A stretch of DNA of 5,989 bases from Firmicutes bacterium UBA2296. GTDB taxonomy: Bacteria; Bacillota; UBA994. The stretch lies in contig DDWC01000101.1 of assembly GCA_002345475.1 (NCBI GenBank), forward strand, positions 2,595 to 8,583. The letters are read 5' to 3'. The notes under the pieces are model-generated. The model was not told where the DNA came from. It searched no databases and worked only from the letters and a program-made list of their open reading frames with translations. Numbering within the stretch: position 1 is the first letter of the stretch; every line of letters begins with the position of its first letter. Shown here in pieces: positions 1-5,851 of this stretch. Both the position numbers and the translations under genes were made by a program.

Positions 1-1136
1 ATGGAGCGCAGGCCGCTGGCAAAGGTGAGTCCGGCTTTTACATTTACCTGGGACTGGTTGACGCCGTCCAGGCGGTATTCTACCGGATCCTCCACTGTGA
101 TGATGTTGCGGTTTATCTTGTTGAGCTCCTGCAGCACGGCGTAAAGGGTGGTGGTCTTGCCGGAGCCGGTAGGCCCGGTCACCAGGATAATGCCGTGGGG
201 ATGCTGGATGATGCGGTCGAATACTTCGAGGTTTTTGGGCGAAAAGCCAAGTTCGGTCTTGCTCATGAGGACGCTGCTGCGGTCCAGCAGACGGATAACT
301 ACTTTTTCGCCGTAGACGGTGGGCATGATGGAGATGCGCATGTCCACGTCTTTGCCGTCGAGGTTCATCTCGACCCTGCCGTCCTGAGGGACGCGTTTCT
401 CGGCGATGTTCATGCGGCCCATGATCTTAATGCGGGTGACGATGGCGCTGTGGCTTATCTTCTCCGGCGCCATTATTTCCTGCAGTTCTCCGTCCACGCG
501 GAAACGGATGCGGATGTTGTTTTCCAGGGGTTCAATGTGGATGTCACTGGCCTTCATTTTGACGGCCTGCTTGGTGAGAGAATCCAGCAGCTTCACCACG
601 GGAGCATTACGCACGTTGCTGGCCATTTCTTCGTCGACGTAGTCGATTACATCGGAGGCATAACTTTCGCTGAACTCCTCCAGCGCCTTTTCGGCGCTCT
701 CCTTTTCGAAGTAGAGTCCGACGGCGTTGAGTATCTCGCTTTTTGTAGAGATAACCGGCTTAACGTCCAGCCCGGTGGTGAGCTGTATATCATCGATGGC
801 GAAGATGTTGAGGGGGTCGGCCATGGCCACGGTGAGGGTGCTACCCTCTAGCTTTATAGGGATAAGCACGTGTCTGCGGGCCAGGCGCTCGCTGATGAGA
901 CGAGGAACCTCCGGTGGTATGTGGATCTTTTCCAGCTCGACATGGGTAATGCCTAACTGGACCTCCAGGGCACCGGATATCTCGGCTTCACTGACGTGAC
1001 CCAGTTCAACCAGAATCTCGCCGATCTTGCGGCCGCTGTGCTTCTGAATGGATATTGCTCTGCCCAGTTGTTCTTCGGAAATCAGGCCGACTTCGATAAG
1101 AAGGTCGCCCAATCTCTTATTCTTGTTACCCTTCAT
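1..1136 (-). CDS. pilB: Type IV pilus assembly (extension) ATPase PilB, 3' part missing
   Basis: This is the cytoplasmic GspE/PilB-family ATPase that powers pilus polymerisation. 378 codons are readable from an ATG at 1136 and the frame stays open to the window edge, so the C-terminal third or so is outside. The start is supported by GGAGGAG six bases upstream. Residues 8-60 hold two tandem MshEN motifs (RLGDLL...Q31 and KIGEIL...Q60), a fold known to bind cyclic di-GMP in MshE and some PilB proteins. The T2SSE core follows: SDIHIEP at 197-203, RFRVDG at 211-216, a Walker A motif GPTGSGKTTT at 321-330, and the Asp box TVEDPVEYR at 347-355. The readable part stops at GLRS, just before where Walker B is expected, so an intact Walker B cannot be confirmed. 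It is the fifth gene of the operon, 22 nt after the pilO-like stop. GspE is the main alternative, but the pilMN context favours PilB. Family assignment is near certain. Confidence 0.96.
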   Translation of the reverse strand, partial: MKGNKNKRLGDLLIEVGLISEEQLGRAISIQKHSGRKIGEILVELGHVSEAEISGALEVQLGITHVELEKIHIPPEVPRLISERLARRHVLIPIKLEGSTLTVAMADPLNIFAIDDIQLTTGLDVKPVISTKSEILNAVGLYFEKESAEKALEEFSESYASDVIDYVDEEMASNVRNAPVVKLLDSLTKQAVKMKASDIHIEPLENNIRIRFRVDGELQEIMAPEKISHSAIVTRIKIMGRMNIAEKRVPQDGRVEMNLDGKDVDMRISIMPTVYGEKVVIRLLDRSSVLMSKTELGFSPKNLEVFDRIIQHPHGIILVTGPTGSGKTTTLYAVLQELNKINRNIITVEDPVEYRLDGVNQSQVNVKAGLTFASGLRS

Positions 1137-1158
1137 AAAGCACTCCTCCGTATCGTAT

Positions 1159-2346
1159 CTAGGGGGTTGGAAGCAAAGTGAGGAAGTAGATGGCTTCGGC
1201 GCGGGTCATGGACCGGGAGAGGTCGACAAGCCCGACCGAGCGGTGTCCGGTGGTTTCAAGTATGGCCAGGGCGTGGTCTTCCCAGGAGAAGCCGGGATCT
1301 TCAAAGATTCTGCTCATAATGTCGTTAAACTCGGCGTAGGACACGGGAGCGTTGGGCCGAAGGTAGCCGTCACCGTAGCCGACAATGTACTGGTTGAGAA
1401 AACCTTTAAAAACTGCCCGGGCCATGTTACTCTCGTAACTGCCGATTTCCCGGAAGTCGATGAACTGGGTGAGGTCGATGGGGTCTTCTGGCATGGGCCA
1501 CTTGAAGTAGCCGTCCAGCAGCACAACCAACTCGCCTCGGGATATGGGTGAATCGGGGTAGAACCGGTTGTTGGCGTCGCCAAAAACGAGCCCTTGTTCG
1601 CCGAAGGAGTCGATCTCATCCTCGGCCCAGTGCCCACCGATATCGGCAAACTTGACGTACTGCCTGAGCTGGTCCAGAGAGTCGCTGGCCAGCAAGTAGC
1701 GAATACCTAGGAAAGGTTGGCCGGGCAATGGTGTGAACGGGTTATCTTTGACGAAATCTTCGCGGTTAAACCAGTGGATAAGCCTGTTATGACGATTGGT
1801 TACGTTAGACAAGTCATACAGGCTAAGAGAGAGGTTTCCGGTGTACTGGTTGGTGTCCCCAGGGGCAATGGTGAGGTTGGAAAGCATAATGCGCTCTTCA
1901 AAGGCCCAAACACCCCTCAGGAAAGCCCAGACTGATTCGTAGGTGCCCTGGACGGAGGTATTTATGGTCTGTAACACAGCAGAGCCTCCGGCGATGCTGG
2001 TGCGCTGTGGTTGCGAGAACTGAATAGAGCTTTCCCGTATGCCCGGAGTCATGAGGAGTTCGTTCATGAGGAGGATGAGCTCTTCCTGTTCGGACACCAT
2101 GGAGAAGTATTCCTCACCGATGGCCTGAATGTCTGAGTTTATGACCTCGTGTTCTGCCTCCAGCGCAGCCAGTTCGGCAGGAGCGCTGGCCACAGCGGTG
2201 GCCTGGCGTTCCCAGAAGAGCAGTGTGGTTTCTTTATCGTCGATGGATGCCAGTTGTGGGGTTACTACATAGGTGTAAGTGAGGTAGGCCGCCAAAGCGA
2301 ATACCAATCCGATTAGTAGCAGCTTTTCTCGTTTAGTTAGCCGCAC
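1159..2346 (-). CDS. pilO: PilO-like T4P alignment protein fused to C-terminal SLH domains
   Basis: This 395-residue protein is about twice the usual PilO length. Residues 1-8 are basic and cytoplasmic, and about 9-28 form one membrane helix. About 34-100 look coiled-coil, and about 100-178 match the PilO ferredoxin-like region (YESVWAFLRGV at 136-146, then ERIMLSNLTI at 151-160, then a GNLSLSLYDL strand). A linker of about 45-50 residues leads to SLH repeat 1 (about 232-281, FADIGGHWAEDEI and PISRGE), SLH repeat 2 (about 296-347, VGYGDGYLRP and PVSYAE), and a weak third repeat (about 352-392, with a clean TRAE at 381-384). PilO pairs with PilN in the inner-membrane alignment complex. SLH domains bind pyruvylated wall polymers or peptidoglycan-linked ligands, so wall anchoring is inferred. 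The start is GTG, and its first 14 nt overlap the end of pilN. The Shine-Dalgarno is only a G-run (GGGGGTGGG), which suggests translational coupling to pilN. The fusion lies in one uninterrupted frame. The SLH call is firm; the PilO call rests on topology and position as well as weak similarity. Confidence 0.88.
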   Translation of the reverse strand: MRLTKREKLLLIGLVFALAAYLTYTYVVTPQLASIDDKETTLLFWERQATAVASAPAELAALEAEHEVINSDIQAIGEEYFSMVSEQEELILLMNELLMTPGIRESSIQFSQPQRTSIAGGSAVLQTINTSVQGTYESVWAFLRGVWAFEERIMLSNLTIAPGDTNQYTGNLSLSLYDLSNVTNRHNRLIHWFNREDFVKDNPFTPLPGQPFLGIRYLLASDSLDQLRQYVKFADIGGHWAEDEIDSFGEQGLVFGDANNRFYPDSPISRGELVVLLDGYFKWPMPEDPIDLTQFIDFREIGSYESNMARAVFKGFLNQYIVGYGDGYLRPNAPVSYAEFNDIMSRIFEDPGFSWEDHALAILETTGHRSVGLVDLSRSMTRAEAIYFLTLLPTP

Positions 2347-2911
2347 TGCTACCCACCCCCTTTGTCTGCATGGTCAGGGTGAAGCTGTAGATGTCTGCGG
2401 TCCCGCCGTCTCGGGATATGTTCCCAATGAAGAGGTCGGTGAACCGGCCCGTGTTGCGGTAGTTAAATTCGAGCTCGGCTATGGCTACCCTGTTTGTCGC
2501 ACGCCCGCTCATCTGGACTGCTCCAGACGGTGAAACGCCGATGCTAGTGATCTCAACGTCTCGGGGAACGTATCCGGTAAGCACGAGGAGAAAGTCTTCG
2601 TTAAGCCAGTCCATGGTTTTTAGTGCCACGTCCATTTGCCTTGCCGTTGTCAGGCGCCCCCGAGCCTCGTTGACCACTGCGCGGGTGCTTGACACCTGCG
2701 AGAGCAGTGGATAGTTGGGGTCGTTGAGAACACTGTCCTGAAGACTGCTGATTTCCTGGTCTAGCTGGCTGAGGCGGTACATGTTGAAAAGCGGAAAGGC
2801 CGCCAGCACCACCGCCAGGAGAATGATTATCCAGAATAATGGCAAGGAGCTGTCAGTGCTGCGCCGTTTTCCACCGTCTAAGTATGGGGCAAAAAAGTTG
2901 TAATCCCGCAT
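2333..2911 (-). CDS. pilN: Type IV pilus assembly protein PilN
   Basis: This is the inner-membrane partner of PilM (cytoplasmic side) and PilO (outer side of the membrane). The N-terminal tail carries RDYNFFAPY at residues 2-10, which corresponds to the short PilM-docking motif (INLLP in proteobacteria, NFF-P-Y type here). One membrane helix spans about 24-45 (LFWIIILLAVVLAAFPLF), followed by a short coiled coil. About 100-185 form the PilN fold (LTGYVPRDVEITSIGV, SGRATNRVAIAELEF, YSFTLTMQTKG). A length of 192 residues is normal. Two start codons are adjacent, TTG at 2914 and ATG at 2911. ATG was chosen because it sits 6 nt after GGAGGT, while TTG is only 3 nt away. The gene starts 12 nt after pilM and ends inside the pilO-like gene. 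Confidence 0.93.
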   Translation of the reverse strand: MRDYNFFAPYLDGGKRRSTDSSLPLFWIIILLAVVLAAFPLFNMYRLSQLDQEISSLQDSVLNDPNYPLLSQVSSTRAVVNEARGRLTTARQMDVALKTMDWLNEDFLLVLTGYVPRDVEITSIGVSPSGAVQMSGRATNRVAIAELEFNYRNTGRFTDLFIGNISRDGGTADIYSFTLTMQTKGVGSSAAN

Positions 2912-2923
2912 CAAACTACCTCC

Positions 2924-4027
2924 TTACCTCCGTAGCATTGAGCCCAGAGCATTGAGAAACGGCGTTACCGACTCTGGGGTTGTTCCTGTAAAGGTGACAT
3001 TGGCCAGATCGGTCAGACAGCGAGCCTCTATTCCGGTGGCTTCCTGCAGATAGACGTTAAAACCCGGCAGGCTGGTGATGCCACCATAAACATGCAGAAC
3101 ATCGATGGAGCTGACGTCGGCTCGGCTGGTGAAGAACCGGAAAATGCGCTCAAGCTCGCTGACCCAGCCGTCGATGACCGTCTTGACGACGTTGCGGGCC
3201 CTCAGGATGTTTTCGTCGTAGCCGTTGAACTCCTGGAAGTTTTCACTGAGCATTTCTCTCAGATCAACCTTGCTGTGCTTGATTTCGTCAGCCTCGCGCC
3301 GTGAATGCCCCAGGAAGCTCATGAGGTTGCGGTCTATGCCTTCGGCGCCCTGGGCGATGATGCGATTTAGCTTGTAAGCGCCATTGTCGAAAAGCATCAC
3401 GTTAATGTGGCTGTAGCCGAAGTCGATGAGCACGGAAGTCTTTTCTGCGAATCCTTCCCCGTTGCCCATGAGGTGCCCCGCCTGAATCAGCTTGTCGATG
3501 GAATTGGACTGCATGTCTAGCACTGCACCGTTGAGGGAAGCCGTCTGAAAAAGATTGTAGTAGCTTTTGGCCATGTACTCTGGCATGGCCGTGGTAAGAA
3601 AGCGAGTCTTCTTGACATCGCCGTCCTGCAAGGTACCGATCATCTTGGACTGAACAATGTGGCTGTCCATTTCGATGGGCAGGTACTGCTGCGCTTCGAA
3701 CTCAAGAATCTTGGTCATTTGCTCCTCGCTGGCAGTGGGAAGAACGATTTCACGAGAGATGATTTCCGGGTGCTCGATGGTGGCAATCGCCAACGATGCT
3801 CTGATTTTCTCGCTACGTAGTAATTCGCGCAGATGGTTCGCCAGCAGAGGGGCGTCGATGATACTGCCCTTTTCAATTGTGCCGGCGGGTGTGGGGAAAG
3901 TCACGGCGTTCTCGACCACAATCAGGCTTCGGTTGAGCTTCCCGTAGACCATCTTGGAAGTATGATGTCCAAAATCGAAGGCCAGCAAGTCTTTCCCGGC
4001 GAGCTTTTGCTCCTTAGTGCGTCTCAT
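2924..4027 (-). CDS. pilM: Type IV pilus assembly protein PilM (actin-like ATPase fold)
   Basis: PilM is a cytoplasmic FtsA/actin-fold protein that binds the PilN tail and links the alignment complex to the assembly motor. Numbered from the ATG, the phosphate-1 loop is LLAFDFGHHTSK at about 14-25. Here the usual G-S-S-S-I-K becomes G-H-H-T-S-K, an unusual His-His pair. The PilM hallmark ISREIVLP followed by EFEAQQYLPIE is at about 90-119. The phosphate-2 motif is VLIDFGYSHINVMLF at 199-213, and the adenosine motif is VYGGITSLPGF at 313-323. Length (367 residues) is normal. The start is uncertain by one codon: TTG (4030) lies 6 nt and ATG (4027) lies 9 nt after GGAGGT, and ATG was preferred as the stronger codon. 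It follows pilD after 22 nt. Its TAA stop is directly followed by the pilN Shine-Dalgarno. Confidence 0.95.
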   Translation of the reverse strand: MRRTKEQKLAGKDLLAFDFGHHTSKMVYGKLNRSLIVVENAVTFPTPAGTIEKGSIIDAPLLANHLRELLRSEKIRASLAIATIEHPEIISREIVLPTASEEQMTKILEFEAQQYLPIEMDSHIVQSKMIGTLQDGDVKKTRFLTTAMPEYMAKSYYNLFQTASLNGAVLDMQSNSIDKLIQAGHLMGNGEGFAEKTSVLIDFGYSHINVMLFDNGAYKLNRIIAQGAEGIDRNLMSFLGHSRREADEIKHSKVDLREMLSENFQEFNGYDENILRARNVVKTVIDGWVSELERIFRFFTSRADVSSIDVLHVYGGITSLPGFNVYLQEATGIEARCLTDLANVTFTGTTPESVTPFLNALGSMLRR

Positions 4028-4049
4028 CAATAAATGACCTCCTTGTCCG

Positions 4050-4814
4050 CTAGAGATATGGGTACCACGCTAGGATGGAGGGACCGTAGATGGAAGTGAG
4101 ATAAGCGGCCAGGGCGATGAACGGCCCAAAGGGTATGGCGTCCTTGCGGCCTTTGATCTTTGTGGCCAGAAGGAAGAGCGAGATTACCGCGCCGCTGATA
4201 AAAGATAGAAACATAAGGACCAGAAGCAGCTTCCAGCCAAACCACAGGCCCATGACCGCCATCAGCTTGACGTCTCCCCCACCCATGCCGCCGCCTGAGA
4301 GCACGGCTATGAGGAGAAAGAGGCCGCCGCCGACGAGAAACCCGACGAGGTTTGGCAACAGGCCGCGCAGACCCACCTCGGGAAGGCGCACGGCCAGGAG
4401 ATAGACGACGCCGAGAACCAGGAGCAAAACGTTTAGTTCATCGGGGATGATCTGCAGGTCGTAGTCGATCATGGTCATGGCGACCAGAATGAGGGTCATC
4501 GAACCAAAAAACAAAAACGGCAAACTAGGGCCGAGGTAATGAAACTGGAAAGTGACAAAAAGTGCGGTGGCGAGTTCTACCAGCGGGTAACGCGACGAAA
4601 TTTGGGCGTCACATGTTTTGCAGCGACCTTTCTGTATGAGGTAGCTGATGACGGGGATGAGCTCCCCCGCTGTTAGCGGAGTGTTACAGTGCGGGCAATG
4701 GGAGCCGGGTGTGACAATGGACTCCTCCCGGGGCAGACGGTAGATAACGACGTTGAGAAATGAGCCGAAAAGCAGGCCCAGAATAGAGGCTACGAAGTAT
4801 GCCGGTAGGTTCAA
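4050..4814 (-). CDS. pilD: Prepilin peptidase / N-methyltransferase PilD (family A24)
   Basis: This polytopic membrane aspartyl protease cleaves the leader of type IV prepilins and N-methylates the new first residue. The protein has 254 residues, a normal length. The N-terminal methylase-associated domain has the tetracysteine pattern C40-x2-C43 and C65-x2-C68 in a cytoplasmic loop after the first helix, which contains LLFGSFLNVVIYRLPR. The two catalytic aspartates are visible: D117 in IDYDLQIIPD and D181 in GMGGGDVKLMAVMG. About seven hydrophobic helices can be picked out. The start is TTG at 4814, supported by GGAGG 8 nt upstream; the next Met (M106) would remove the cysteine domain. It is first in the operon, 236 nt from the yqeG terminator stem, so promoter elements are expected just upstream. 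It would process the pilins of this system, none of which is in the window. Confidence 0.96.
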   Translation of the reverse strand: MNLPAYFVASILGLLFGSFLNVVIYRLPREESIVTPGSHCPHCNTPLTAGELIPVISYLIQKGRCKTCDAQISSRYPLVELATALFVTFQFHYLGPSLPFLFFGSMTLILVAMTMIDYDLQIIPDELNVLLLVLGVVYLLAVRLPEVGLRGLLPNLVGFLVGGGLFLLIAVLSGGGMGGGDVKLMAVMGLWFGWKLLLVLMFLSFISGAVISLFLLATKIKGRKDAIPFGPFIALAAYLTSIYGPSILAWYPYL

Positions 4815-4821
4815 AAGCCGT

Positions 4822-4826
4822 GCCTC
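4822..4826 (-). promoter_or_regulatory. Ribosome binding site deciding the TTG start of pilD
   Basis: GGAGG on the minus strand lies 7-8 nt before a TTG codon. No ATG or GTG in frame near it would keep the conserved N-terminal helix, so this site fixes the non-ATG start. Confidence 0.7.
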
Positions 4827-4873
4827 CTGCCGTAAGTTGTGTGAATATTTAAAAAAGCGACTCGTTCAAGACA

Positions 4874-4882
4874 ATAATAGCA
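4874..4882 (-). promoter_or_regulatory. Candidate extended -10 promoter proximal to pilD
   Basis: The minus strand reads TGC-TATTAT, an extended -10 (TGn plus five of six consensus bases). At the expected -35 distance there is only ACTTTA/AACTTT, a poor match, so activity may depend on an activator; the phased TGAT repeats lie about 50 bp upstream. Transcription would start near 4867 and give a leader of roughly 50 nt. This is sequence matching by eye only. Confidence 0.33.
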
Positions 4883-4929
4883 CAAAAGATTGACGTAAAG
4901 TTGCCAAAGACGCGAAAACATGAATAATG

Positions 4930-4962
4930 TGATCAATTTGTGATTGACATATGATTGATTTG
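4930..4962. repeat. Three TGAT repeats phased at 11 bp
   Basis: On the plus strand TGATCAA (4930), TGATTGA (4941) and TGATTGA (4952) begin exactly 11 bp apart. The first and third 11-mers (TGATCAATTTG, TGATTGATTTG) agree at 9 of 11 positions. Spacing of one helical turn places the motifs on the same face of DNA, as in operator arrays. The regulator is unknown. Confidence 0.5.
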
Positions 4963-4977
4963 ATACTCTCAGTAATA

Positions 4978-5014
4978 GTTCTTTGCGAACCTTCGTTCTC
5001 CTGCGGTCGAAAGG
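4978..5014 (-). other. Two adjacent small hairpins in the pilD upstream region
   Basis: On the minus strand, CCTTTCG (5014-5008) pairs with CGAAGG (4995-4990) with one bulged base around a 12-nt loop. The next four bases GTTC (4990-4987) pair with GAAC (4981-4978) around GCAAA. The two helices share position 4990 at their boundary, so they would be nearly stacked or compete for one base. If RNA starts from the TTGACA promoter these would sit at the extreme 5' end of the leader. Stems are short, so this is tentative. Confidence 0.3.
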
Positions 5015-5017
5015 GCG

Positions 5018-5046
5018 ATTTTTGCCAAAAAGTATTCAACTGTCAA
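5018..5046 (-). promoter_or_regulatory. Candidate sigma-A promoter, distal, for the pilus operon
   Basis: A perfect TTGACA -35 box (5046-5041) is followed after 17 nt by AAAAAT (5023-5018), four of six matches to TATAAT. It starts inside the T-run of the yqeG terminator, so terminator and promoter are merged. The start site would be near 5011, leaving a leader of about 195 nt before pilD. Confidence 0.4.
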
Positions 5047-5072
5047 AAAAAAGCCCACTCTCAAAAGTGGAC
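5045..5072 (-). terminator. Rho-independent terminator of yqeG
   Basis: On the minus strand GTCCACT and AGTGGGC pair (seven pairs including one G-T) around the loop TTTGAG and are followed by eight T residues. The stem starts at the last base of the yqeG TAG codon (5072). It should insulate the pilus operon from yqeG transcription. Confidence 0.85.
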
Positions 5073-5581
5073 TAATTGTTGACACTTTGCGGTTTGGTGA
5101 TTTTGCGAAGCACGAAGCGTTCCACCAGACGGACGAGGCGTGTGCCGATGAATTCCTTGTCGCTTAAGGGCACTACGAGAATGGTATAGAGACCAAGGCG
5201 ATTGCCGCCCAGGACGTCGGTGAAGATCTGGTCGCCAATGACTGCTGTGTTGTAGGAAGCTCCGCCTAAGATCCCCATAGCTTCGAGAAAAGCGCCGTTG
5301 CGGGGCTTGCCGGCCTTGCTGATGCCGGGCACGGACATGGACTGGCGGAAGGATTCTACCCTGCCCTCGGTGGCGTTAGACACCAGGCAGACCTTGAAGC
5401 CGCCGGATTTTAGGCTGTCGACCCACTGCATGAGCTTGGGGTTGACGTCCTTTTCGACCCAGGGGACAAGGGTGTTGTCCAGGTCGGTGATGATATTGTC
5501 GATGCCTCTTTTCTTGAGGGCGGCGAGGTCGATGTCGTAGACCGACTCGACGTAAAGGTCGGGGGTGAGAAGTTTAGGCAT
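5072..5581 (-). CDS. yqeG: YqeG family HAD-IIIA phosphatase
   Basis: This is a small cytoplasmic haloacid-dehalogenase-fold hydrolase of the YqeG family (169 residues, typical length) with no cap domain. HAD motif I is DLDNTLV at 33-39 (D33 nucleophile, D35 acid/base). Motif II is S68-N69 in LVSNA, motif III is K92 in AGKPRN, and motif IV is GDQIFTD at 116-122 (D117, D122). All catalytic positions are present, so it should be active, but the physiological substrate is not settled for this family. The ATG at 5581 has AAAGGAG six nt upstream. In many Bacillota it lies near yqeH and aroE; neither is visible here, and the next gene is pilD behind a terminator, so it is probably a separate transcription unit unrelated to pili. 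Confidence 0.94.
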   Translation of the reverse strand: MPKLLTPDLYVESVYDIDLAALKKRGIDNIITDLDNTLVPWVEKDVNPKLMQWVDSLKSGGFKVCLVSNATEGRVESFRQSMSVPGISKAGKPRNGAFLEAMGILGGASYNTAVIGDQIFTDVLGGNRLGLYTILVVPLSDKEFIGTRLVRLVERFVLRKITKPQSVNN

Positions 5582-5597
5582 TGGCGGCTCCTTTCGG

Positions 5598-5615
5598 GCG
5601 GCGCGGAAGCGCCGC
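5598..5615 (-). other. GC-rich hairpin just upstream of the yqeG ribosome binding site
   Basis: GCGGCGC (5598-5604) and GCGCCGC (5609-5615) form a perfect 7-bp stem with a four-base loop. In the yqeG mRNA the helix ends about three bases before AAAGGAG. It lacks a T-run on either strand, so it is not a typical terminator. It could stabilise the mRNA 5' end or hinder ribosome loading. Confidence 0.6.
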
Positions 5616-5630
5616 AGTGCGTGGGGGCTA

Positions 5631-5658
5631 TTGGTTCTTGGCTCTTAGCTCTTGGAAG
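5631..5658. repeat. Heptad repeat block 1 (TTGGCTC type)
   Basis: Four consecutive 7-base units: TTGGTTC, TTGGCTC, TTAGCTC, TTGGAAG. The period is exact, while individual units vary. The block is the approximate reverse complement of block 2 at 5692-5719. Confidence 0.7.
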
Positions 5659-5667
5659 TTACCAATT

Positions 5668-5695
5668 CTTATACGTCCAGTCAAGACCTTGCCAA
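5668..5695 (-). promoter_or_regulatory. Candidate sigma-A promoter of yqeG
   Basis: On the minus strand TTGGCA (5695-5690) and TATAAG (5673-5668) are separated by 16 nt; each matches five of six consensus bases. The start site would be near 5661, leaving about an 80-nt leader that contains heptad block 1 and the GC-rich hairpin. The -35 box uses the first bases of heptad block 2, and the rest of the promoter lies in the spacer between the inverted blocks. Confidence 0.5.
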
Positions 5696-5719
5696 GAGCC
5701 AACAGCTAAGAGCTAACAG
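5692..5719. repeat. Heptad repeat block 2 (CCAAGAG type), inverted to block 1
   Basis: Four consecutive 7-base units: CCAAGAG, CCAACAG, CTAAGAG, CTAACAG, then a degenerate CCCTAAG. It is complementary to block 1 across a spacer of about 33 bases, with a few mismatches and G-T pairs, so a long imperfect stem or cruciform is possible. Confidence 0.7.
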
Positions 5720-5851
5720 CCCTAAGGTCTAGTCCTGTGATATTGTAGCGGCGAGACCGTGGCTCGCGGGAAGGGATTACGACAGACTGATGGAGGAAGC
5801 ATTCAGCATGGGTGACGAGAACGTTGGAGGGTGAGAAAGATGGAATACCGG

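Larger units (their letters stand above)
4815..5071 (-). other. AT-rich control region upstream of the pilus operon
   Basis: This gene-free stretch separates the yqeG stop from pilD. It is visibly richer in A and T than the genes on both sides. It contains, in the direction of pilD transcription, the yqeG terminator, a TTGACA-type promoter candidate, two adjacent hairpins, a set of 11-bp-phased TGAT repeats, an extended -10 candidate and the pilD ribosome binding site. No tRNA or known riboswitch consensus was recognised by eye, including the cyclic di-GMP classes often found before clostridial pilus genes. Confidence 0.7.

Noticed and set aside
1..3. ATG at the first base as a plus-strand gene start
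   Set aside because: It is antisense to the conserved GLRS region of PilB, and no plus-strand frame of family type follows.
195..851. 218-codon plus-strand open frame
   Set aside because: It lies wholly antisense to pilB, whose conserved motifs are intact. Its composition (His/Asp/Val-rich) is that of a reverse-strand shadow and no domain is visible.
1048..1551. 167-codon plus-strand open frame
   Set aside because: It is antisense to the end of the pilO-like gene and start of pilB, both well supported; no recognisable family.
1314..1649. 111-codon minus-strand frame within the pilO-like gene
   Set aside because: It is out of frame with the SLH repeats, which are clearly the coding frame; composition is Ser/Thr/Pro-rich shadow.
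4978..5030. Cyclic di-GMP riboswitch before the pilus operon
   Set aside because: GGCAAA and CGCAAAG occur in the right order, but the GNRA-capped hairpin between them and the downstream receptor helix are missing. It does not fit the GEMM-I or GEMM-II layout.
5000..5030. Sigma-54 promoter (TGGCA on the minus strand)
   Set aside because: TGGCA is present but the TTGC element at the required distance is missing.
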